From Micavibrio sp. UBA2020 (GTDB lineage: Bacteria; Pseudomonadota; Alphaproteobacteria; Micavibrionales; UBA2020), in contig DDBY01000086.1 in NCBI GenBank assembly GCA_002334985.1, positions 1 through 11,290 on the forward strand: a stretch of DNA of 11,290 nucleotides, in the 5' to 3' direction. Position numbers and translations under genes: made by a program. Each line of letters starts with the position of its first letter. Position 1 is the first letter of the stretch. The notes beneath the pieces were generated by a model. That model saw only the letters and a list, made by a program, of their open reading frames with translations, had not been told where the DNA came from and did no database searches. Below, in pieces: positions 6,257 through 11,290 of the stretch.

Positions 6257-6622
6257 ATGAAAAATTTTGCCAAAATGGGCGCCATCGCCCTGATGTTTTG
6301 CCTGACCGCCGCGCCCGCATGGGCTGAAGACATTTTCGCCCCCGCCGATACCCCCGCGGTAGAAGTACCGACGGACGCCGTTCCTGCCAATGCACAGGAC
6401 AAGCTGGAAGCTTTCAAAGCCATGTCGCCCGAACAGCGCAAAGCCGCCATGGACGCCCGCCGCGAAGAGATGAAAAATATGAGCCCCGAAGACCGCGCCG
6501 CCGCGAAAGAGCAACGCAAGGCCGCCTTTCAGAACCTCAGCGACGAGCAGAAACAACAGTTTAAAGCCGCCATGAAAGAGCGCGGCGGCGAGCGCCGGTT
6601 TAAAGGCCGCGGCGGGGAATAA
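6257..6622 (+). CDS. small periplasmic protein with 19-residue helical repeats
   Basis: A 121-residue protein with a Sec signal peptide (MKNFAKMGAIALMFCLTAAPAWA, likely cut after residue 23). Then comes a Pro/Ala/Val-rich linker (24-46) and three 19-residue charged helical repeats marked AMSPEQR (55-61), NMSPEDR (74-80) and NLSDEQK (93-99). It ends in a Gly/Arg-rich basic tail (ERGGERRFKGRGGE). The repeat style, with a helix start S-P/D-E-x-R/K followed by a long charged helix, resembles DUF3106 and Spy/CpxP-like periplasmic helical proteins, some of which are chaperones or stress proteins. That relationship is inference only, and no LTxxQ motif is seen. AAAGGA lies about eight bases before the ATG, supporting the start. 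It is 115 bases after the HD hydrolase gene, with inverted repeats between, so it may have its own regulation. A repeat-filled hairpin and T-run follow it. Confidence 0.75.
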   Translation: MKNFAKMGAIALMFCLTAAPAWAEDIFAPADTPAVEVPTDAVPANAQDKLEAFKAMSPEQRKAAMDARREEMKNMSPEDRAAAKEQRKAAFQNLSDEQKQQFKAAMKERGGERRFKGRGGE

Positions 6623-6686
6623 CCTGCCCTGCGCCTTTGCACGATTTAAGTTCCTATTCTTTTTCTTGCATCCCTTTTTGACTTCC

Positions 6687-6799
6687 CCCTGCGGCGATGC
6701 GGCATAAGACCCAGCCGCGGAGCGGCATAAGGCCCAACCGCGGAGCGGCATAAGGCCCAACCGCGGAGCGGCATAAAGCTTTGTCGCCGCAGGGTTTTT
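6687..6799 (+). terminator. inverted-repeat terminator-like structure with tandem repeats in its loop
   Basis: CCCTGCGGCGA (6687-6697) is an exact reverse complement of TCGCCGCAGGG (6784-6794), which is followed directly by TTTTT (6795-6799). This has the form of a rho-independent terminator for the small periplasmic gene, but the arms are 86 bases apart and the loop is filled by 23-bp tandem repeats that can fold themselves. With such a large loop the efficiency is uncertain. It may also be a small non-coding repeat element or a terminator expanded by repeat growth. Confidence 0.5.
6699..6776. repeat. 23-bp tandem repeat, three full copies and one partial
   Basis: Units start at 6699, 6722 and 6745, with a partial fourth copy at 6768-6776. 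Each begins GCGGCATAAG and ends in an ACCGCGGA- or GCCGCGGA-like segment. Copies two and three are identical; copy one differs at two places (A for G at 6709, G for A at 6714). At each junction CCGC-GGA-GCGG can make a small hairpin. The repeats touch each other without spacers, so this is not a CRISPR array. They lie in the non-coding gap between 6622 and 6877. Because 23 is not a multiple of three, open minus-strand frames run through them, but these look accidental. Confidence 0.9.
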
Positions 6800-6823
6800 G
6801 CATGTGCAGCCGTACCGCCGCAG

Positions 6824-6852
6824 TTGAAACACGCGCGGAAATAGGCGATAGT
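6824..6852 (+). promoter_or_regulatory. promoter of plsY-dprA
   Basis: TTGAAA (6824-6829) and GATAGT (6847-6852) are separated by 17 bases, each matching 4 of 6 consensus bases. Transcription would start near 6859. AAAGGA (6864-6869) then lies seven bases before the ATG at 6877. The -10 surroundings repeat those of the operon promoter at 3144-3149. Confidence 0.5.
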
Positions 6853-6876
6853 GGCGCATCCTGAAAGGAATGCACC

Positions 6877-7521
6877 ATGTCGTTTTTGATGACCCAGACG
6901 CCGACCGCGCTTGATTTCAGCCTTGTTCTTGTCGCCCTTATCGGCGGCTATTTGTCGGGCAGCGTGCCTTATGGCCTTATCCTTGGCAAACTGGCGGGGC
7001 TTGGCGATATTCGCACAGCCGGTTCGGGCAATATCGGCGCAACAAACGTTTTGCGCCTTGGCGGCAAAAAGCTTGGCGCCGCAACGCTGGTGCTGGACGC
7101 GCTCAAAGGTGCGGTGCCCGTTTTGATTGCCAAACAGTTTCACATGGACTACGCCGTTTTGACGGCGCTCGCCGCTTTCGCCGGACATCTGTTTCCGGTA
7201 TGGCTGAAATTCAAGGGCGGCAAGGGCGTTGCGACCGCGCTGGGCATTTGCTGGGCGCTGATGCCGCTTCTGGGTCTTTGCCTGTGCCTTGTCTGGCTTG
7301 GCACGGCGATGATTTTCCGCTTCTCATCTCTTGCGGCGCTCACGGCCTTTGGCACGGCGCCTGTTATCACGCTCTTAATCGGCGGCGATTATCAAATGAC
7401 ACTGACCGTCATGATTTTGGCCGTCGTGGTCTGGATACGCCATCACCAGAACATCCGCCGCCTGTGGCGCGGGGAAGAAGGCAAAATCAACCTCGGCGGC
7501 AAGAAAAAAGAGGCCGCGTGA
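6877..7521 (+). CDS. plsY: Glycerol-3-phosphate acyltransferase PlsY
   Basis: An inner-membrane enzyme that transfers an acyl chain from acyl phosphate to glycerol 3-phosphate, the first acylation of phospholipid synthesis (partner of PlsX). At 214 residues it has the usual size and several hydrophobic helices (about 12-32, 70-86, 92-110, 120-145, 150-168, 172-188). The three family motifs are present: GSVPYGLILGKLAGLGDIRTAGSGNIGATNVLR spans residues 28-60 and holds SGNIGATN; HLFPVWLKFKGGKGVAT (104-120) holds the Lys/Gly loop; RHHQNIRRLWRGEEGKI (188-204) holds the NIxRL and GxE signature. The start at 6877 has a good Shine-Dalgarno sequence; Met5 (6889) is a less likely start. Its stop overlaps the GTG start of dprA by four bases (GTGA). 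Confidence 0.96.
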   Translation: MSFLMTQTPTALDFSLVLVALIGGYLSGSVPYGLILGKLAGLGDIRTAGSGNIGATNVLRLGGKKLGAATLVLDALKGAVPVLIAKQFHMDYAVLTALAAFAGHLFPVWLKFKGGKGVATALGICWALMPLLGLCLCLVWLGTAMIFRFSSLAALTAFGTAPVITLLIGGDYQMTLTVMILAVVVWIRHHQNIRRLWRGEEGKINLGGKKKEAA

Positions 7522-8636
7522 ACAGCGGTATAACCCCCGCAGAAAAAATTGCCCGCCTGCGCCTGATACGCAGCGAAAACGTCGGCCCGATTACCTATGC
7601 CCGCCTGATGCAGCGTTTCGGCAGCGCTATCAAAGCCATCGGCGCCCTGCCCGATATGGCGCGCCGCGGCGGCAGCCAAAAAGAGCTTAAAATCTGCAGC
7701 GCCGCTGAAGCCGAAGACGAAATCGCCAAAATAGAAAAATTCGGCGCACGCCTGATTGTGGCGGGCGAAGCGGAATACCCGCAGCTTTTGGCCGAAGCGG
7801 AAGACGCGCCCCCTGCGCTGACTGTCATGGGTAACCCCGCGCTGCTGTCGCGTCCGGCGCTTGGCGTTGTCGGCGCGCGCAATGCATCGCTGAGCGGCCG
7901 TAAAATCGCCGAAACATTCAGCGCCCGCGTGGGCGCGGCGGGGTATGTGATTGTCTCCGGCCTTGCGCGCGGGATTGATGGCGCGGCGCATGCGGCATCG
8001 CTGAAAAGCGGCACGGTCGCCGTGGTTGCGGGCGGTATCGATGTGATATACCCGCGCGAAAACGAAGGGCTTTACCGCGAAATTGCGGCCGCAGGCGCGA
8101 TTGTCGCCGAAAGCCCGTTTGGCACAGAGCCGCTCGCACGGCATTTCCCGCGGCGCAACCGCATTATCTCCGGCCTGTCGCTCGGCGTTTTGGTGGTGGA
8201 AGCGGCGGAGAAATCAGGCTCGCTTATCACCGCGCGCATGGCGCTTGAGCAGAACCGCGAAGTTTTCGCCGTGCCCGGCTCCCCGCTTGACCCGCGTGCG
8301 GGCGGCACCAACAGCTTGCTCAAGGACGGCGCGCATGTGACGACCAGCGCGGAGGATATCCTGAACGTGCTGGGCAGCCTGCGCCTGCGCCCGCTGGGCG
8401 AGCCGCCGCAAAGCCCCTTCGTGCATGGTGCGGGGGATGATTCGCAAAAGCATGCGGAGATCCCCGAAGCGCTGCGCGCACAAATTCTGGAAAATTTAAG
8501 TCCGACCCCTGTTTCCATAGACGAGCTTGTCCGCGCCCTAAATGCGCCGATTGGATACATTCTGACAATTCTTTTGGAGCTGGAGCTTGCAGGACGTATT
8601 GAACGGCAGGCGGGAAATAAGGTAAACCTGATTTAA
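7518..8636 (+). CDS. dprA: DNA-processing protein DprA/Smf
   Basis: A cytoplasmic protein that binds incoming single-stranded DNA and loads RecA during transformation; it is also kept in many bacteria not known to be competent. The chosen start is GTG at 7518: it overlaps the plsY stop, has AAGAGG just before it, and gives 372 residues, normal for the family. The open frame continues back to 7200, but only inside plsY. Domains: an N-terminal helix-hairpin-like region (about 6-45, LIRSENVGPITYARLMQRFG); a Rossmann-like core with GVVGARNAS (116-124), SGLARGIDGAAH (147-158), FPRRNRIISGLS (210-221), KSGSLITAR (232-240) and VPGSPLDPRAGGTN (252-265); and a C-terminal winged-helix domain (about 316-372, VSIDELVRALNAPIGYILTIL). 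No core motif is missing. No competence genes are visible nearby, so the local context alone does not show natural transformation. Confidence 0.96.
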   Translation: MNSGITPAEKIARLRLIRSENVGPITYARLMQRFGSAIKAIGALPDMARRGGSQKELKICSAAEAEDEIAKIEKFGARLIVAGEAEYPQLLAEAEDAPPALTVMGNPALLSRPALGVVGARNASLSGRKIAETFSARVGAAGYVIVSGLARGIDGAAHAASLKSGTVAVVAGGIDVIYPRENEGLYREIAAAGAIVAESPFGTEPLARHFPRRNRIISGLSLGVLVVEAAEKSGSLITARMALEQNREVFAVPGSPLDPRAGGTNSLLKDGAHVTTSAEDILNVLGSLRLRPLGEPPQSPFVHGAGDDSQKHAEIPEALRAQILENLSPTPVSIDELVRALNAPIGYILTILLELELAGRIERQAGNKVNLI

Positions 8637-8674
8637 GGGCGCTATGCGACACTATTTATAATGTACCCGCGCCC
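8637..8674 (+). promoter_or_regulatory. possible topA promoter region inside an inverted repeat
   Basis: A perfect -10 hexamer TATAAT (8657-8662) lies in the 102-base gap before topA, but no good -35 box is seen (TTTAAG at 8632-8637 is 19 bases away). The hexamer sits between GGGCGC (8637-8642) and GCGCCC (8669-8674), an exact inverted repeat with a 26-base loop. topA promoters in other bacteria are known to respond to supercoiling, but nothing here proves that. Confidence 0.35.
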
Positions 8675-8738
8675 GCTCGCCGCCCCATAGCCAATCTTGG
8701 CATCCGCGCGGCGGTATAAAGACCGGACACAGGAAAGC

Positions 8739-11290
8739 ATGTCTGCACAAAATCTCGTCATCGTCGAATCTCCGGCCAAGGCCAAGACCATCAACAAATA
8801 CCTTGGTCCCGATTATACCGTTGTGGCCAGTTTCGGCCATGTGCGCGATTTGCCCGCGAAAAACGGTTCGGTAGACCCTGAAAAAGATTTCGCCATGCAA
8901 TGGGAAATCGGCGAGCGTTCGCACAAGCCGCTGGGCGAAATCATTTCGCGCGCGAAAAAAGTGCAAAACGTTTTCCTCGCGACTGACCCGGACAGGGAAG
9001 GCGAAGCGATTTCCTGGCATGTCAGCGAATACCTGAAAGAAAAATATCTGGCGGATAAAGTCAAAATTCGCCGCGTCACCTTCAACGAAATTACCAAAAG
9101 CGCGGTGCAGGAAGCATTCAAAAACGCGCGCGATATCGACCACCATCTGGTTGATGCCTATATGGCGCGCCGCGCGCTTGATTATCTGGTCGGCTTTACG
9201 CTGTCGCCGGTTTTGTGGCGCAAGCTGCCCGGTTCGCGCTCGGCCGGCCGTGTGCAATCCGTCGCCCTGCGCCTGATTTGCGAACGCGAAGCCGAAATCG
9301 AAATTTTCAAGCCCGAAGAATACTGGTCTATCGAAACCCTGCTGACAACCAAGGACGGCAAAAGCTTCACCGCCCGCCTGTCGCAGCTGGATGGCGAAAA
9401 AATCGAAAAAATGACCATCGGCAATCAGGGCAGCGCCGATGCCGCTGTCGCGCGCATCACGGGTCAGGATTTCAGCGTTGCCACCATCGAGCGCAAACAA
9501 GTGCGCCGCAACCCCTATCCGCCGTTCATCACATCGACCCTGCAGCAGGAAGCGTCGCGCAAGCTGCGTTTTTCCGCGACCAAAACCATGCGCACCGCGC
9601 AAAGACTGTACGAGGGCGTGGACATCGGCGGGGAAACCGTCGGCCTGATTACCTACATGCGTACCGACGGCGTGACGCTGAGCGGCGAGGCGATTGCCGC
9701 CGCGCGCAAGCTGATTAAAAACAAATTCGGCGACAATTACCTGCCGGAAAGCCCGCGCGCCTATAAATCCAAAGTCAAAAACGCGCAGGAAGCGCACGAA
9801 GCCATCCGCCCGACCGATATTCACCGCACGCCCGACAGCGTGTCGGAATATCTGGGTGAAGACGAGGCGAAGCTTTACGACCTTATCTGGAAACGCGCCG
9901 TGGCTTGCCAGATGGAAAGCGCCGTACTCGACCAGGTATCCGTTGATATTGCCAACAAAGACGGCAAGGTCGTTCTGCGCGCCACCGGTTCCATCGTCGC
10001 GTTTGACGGTTTCCTGAAAGTTTACCGCGAAGAGCAGGAAGACGAAGACAAGGACGCCAGCGAAGAAGAACGCCGCCTGCCGCCGCTGAAAGAAGGCGAC
10101 GCGCTAAAGCTTGGCGATGTCACGCCCAGCCAGCATTTCACCCAGCCCCCGCCACGCTATACGGAGGCGAGCCTTGTGAAAAAAATGGAAGAGCTGGGTA
10201 TCGGCCGTCCCTCCACCTACGCCTCCATTCTTCAGGTTTTGCAAGACCGCGACTACGTCAAGCTTGACCAGCGCCGTTTTATTCCCGAAAGCCGCGGCCG
10301 CATCGTGACCGCGTTTTTGATGAACTTTTTCGGCCAGTATGTGGAGTATAACTTCACCGCCGACCTTGAAGAGCAGCTGGATGAAATTTCCGCCGGCGAC
10401 ATCGAATGGAAACGCGTGCTGCGCGATTTCTGGAAGGCGTTTTCGGAAGCGGTCGAAAAAACATCCGACCTGAAAATCACCGATGTCATCAACGCGCTTG
10501 AACATGACCTCTCGCCCATCCTGTTCCCCGACCAGGGACCGGAGGGACGCGTCTGCCCGACGTGCAAAGAGGGCAAGCTGAGCCTGAAGCTTGGCAAATA
10601 CGGCGCCTTTGTCGGCTGTTCCAACTACCCCGACTGCCGCTATACCCGCCCTGTTTTGTCGGGCGGTGGCGATGGCGACGGCAATGCCGGCGAAAGCGGT
10701 AACGTCGCACCGAAACTTTTGGGTACACACCCGAAAACCGGCACGGACGTATCGCTGCGCTTTGGCCCCTACGGCCCCTATATCCAGATGGAACCCGCCG
10801 CAGGCGATGCAGTAGCCGAAGAAGAGGCCCCCGCGGCCGACGACGGCAAGAAAAAGAAAAAAGCCAAAAAGCCCGCCGCGCCCAAACCCAAGCGCGCACC
10901 GGTGCCCAAGAATATGGACCCGCATGAGCTGAGCCTCGAGCGTGCTGTCGCGCTGCTGGCACTGCCGCGCGAGGTTGGCCTGCATCCGGAATCCGGCGAG
11001 ATGATTAAGGCAGGCATCGGCCGCTTTGGCCCCTTCCTTGTACATCAGGGCAAGTTTAAATCCATCCCCGCCGACGACCCCGACGGCGTGCTGACCATTG
11101 GCCTTAACCGCGCTGTCGATTTGCTCGCACAGCAGGGCAAAGGCCGCGGCGGCTTCGGCGCCATCAAGGAGCTGGGCCCCCACCCCGAAGACAGCAAGCC
11201 TGTCACTATCAACCGCGGCCGTTATGGCCCCTACGTCAAACATGGCAGCGTCAACGCCACCATCCCCAAGGATGTGGAGGCGGAAGCCGT
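8739..11290 (+). CDS. topA: DNA topoisomerase I (type IA), 3' end outside the window
   Basis: Relaxes negative supercoils by cutting one DNA strand and passing the other through. The first 850 residues are visible with no stop, so the gene runs past position 11290. The start ATG (8739) has AGGAAAG before it and gives the typical N-terminus MSAQNLVIVESPAKAKTI, with catalytic Glu10. The TOPRIM acidic triad DPDRE is at residues 83-87. GSRSAGRVQSVALRL follows near 165-180. The strand-cutting Tyr306 lies in GLITYMRTDG, with Arg308 beside it. LGIGRPSTYASIL (about 485-497) marks the core end. One four-cysteine zinc finger follows (Cys606, Cys609, Cys627, Cys633), where E. coli TopA has more. C-terminal repeats of the RFGPYGPY / RFGPFLVH / RYGPYVKH type lie near 674, 762 and 828, with a Lys/Pro/Ala-rich linker (704-724) between the first two. 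This tail plan is usual for Alphaproteobacteria. Confidence 0.97.
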   Translation, partial: MSAQNLVIVESPAKAKTINKYLGPDYTVVASFGHVRDLPAKNGSVDPEKDFAMQWEIGERSHKPLGEIISRAKKVQNVFLATDPDREGEAISWHVSEYLKEKYLADKVKIRRVTFNEITKSAVQEAFKNARDIDHHLVDAYMARRALDYLVGFTLSPVLWRKLPGSRSAGRVQSVALRLICEREAEIEIFKPEEYWSIETLLTTKDGKSFTARLSQLDGEKIEKMTIGNQGSADAAVARITGQDFSVATIERKQVRRNPYPPFITSTLQQEASRKLRFSATKTMRTAQRLYEGVDIGGETVGLITYMRTDGVTLSGEAIAAARKLIKNKFGDNYLPESPRAYKSKVKNAQEAHEAIRPTDIHRTPDSVSEYLGEDEAKLYDLIWKRAVACQMESAVLDQVSVDIANKDGKVVLRATGSIVAFDGFLKVYREEQEDEDKDASEEERRLPPLKEGDALKLGDVTPSQHFTQPPPRYTEASLVKKMEELGIGRPSTYASILQVLQDRDYVKLDQRRFIPESRGRIVTAFLMNFFGQYVEYNFTADLEEQLDEISAGDIEWKRVLRDFWKAFSEAVEKTSDLKITDVINALEHDLSPILFPDQGPEGRVCPTCKEGKLSLKLGKYGAFVGCSNYPDCRYTRPVLSGGGDGDGNAGESGNVAPKLLGTHPKTGTDVSLRFGPYGPYIQMEPAAGDAVAEEEAPAADDGKKKKKAKKPAAPKPKRAPVPKNMDPHELSLERAVALLALPREVGLHPESGEMIKAGIGRFGPFLVHQGKFKSIPADDPDGVLTIGLNRAVDLLAQQGKGRGGFGAIKELGPHPEDSKPVTINRGRYGPYVKHGSVNATIPKDVEAEA

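Noticed and set aside
6699..6776. CRISPR-like array
   Set aside because: The 23-bp copies are directly adjacent with no variable spacers, and no cas genes are near.
6131..7188. Minus-strand frames across the 23-bp repeats encoding PLRGWALCRSA-like repeated peptides
   Set aside because: The repeat period is not a multiple of three, so open frames arise in several phases at once; they overlap plsY and the periplasmic gene and have no start signals.
7200..7517. Upstream extension of dprA inside plsY
   Set aside because: It lies wholly over the conserved plsY motifs in another frame; GTG at 7518 gives the normal DprA length and a typical stop-start overlap.
8652..9824. Long minus-strand frame of 390 residues opposite topA
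   Set aside because: Shadow of topA, whose catalytic motifs are clear on the plus strand.
10104..11243. Long minus-strand frame of 379 residues opposite the topA 3' part
   Set aside because: Shadow frame over the zinc finger and C-terminal repeats of TopA.

Overview
This window looks like ordinary chromosomal DNA of a GC-rich alphaproteobacterium. The strongest clue is the end of the window: plsY, dprA and topA in the same direction and close together, downstream of pyrB. That order (usually pyrB-pyrC-plsY-dprA-topA) is common in Alphaproteobacteria. The proteins are rich in alanine and the DNA is rich in CGCG. There are no transposases, phage genes, tRNAs, rRNAs or CRISPR arrays. I cannot name the genus.

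Layout. Positions 1-353 hold the 3' end of an Ala/Gln-rich protein of unknown function. Positions 490-744 hold a small, probably single-pass membrane protein. A strong two-way terminator (760-799) separates it from asd (816-1832, minus strand), the aspartate-semialdehyde dehydrogenase of lysine/threonine/methionine and diaminopimelate synthesis. asd has its own promoter with a perfect -10 box. Also on the minus strand, and upstream of asd, is a two-gene unit (2958 down to 1913): a secreted acidic protein, then an N-terminally anchored, possibly pilin-like protein. Both are unrecognised.

From about 3121 everything reads on the plus strand. A promoter drives a tightly coupled operon: a family III (CaiB/BaiF, SUGCT-like) CoA-transferase (3222-4460), pyrB (4457-5428) and a COG4339-type HD phosphohydrolase (5428-6141). 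The stop and start codons overlap at both junctions. Next is a small periplasmic protein (6257-6622) built from three 19-residue helical repeats. After it lies a 108-bp inverted-repeat structure whose loop carries 23-bp tandem repeats and which ends in a T-run. plsY (6877-7521, acyl-phosphate glycerol-3-phosphate acyltransferase) then starts from its own promoter. It overlaps the GTG start of dprA (7518-8636, DNA-processing protein), and topA (8739 to beyond the window end, DNA topoisomerase I) follows.

Most genes are housekeeping: amino acid, pyrimidine and phospholipid synthesis, DNA uptake/recombination and DNA topology. I found no convincing new biological system. The points most worth a second look are the repeat-filled terminator-like hairpin before plsY, the HD hydrolase where pyrC usually sits, the fusion of the CoA-transferase into the pyrB transcript, and the uncharacterised two-gene envelope unit.
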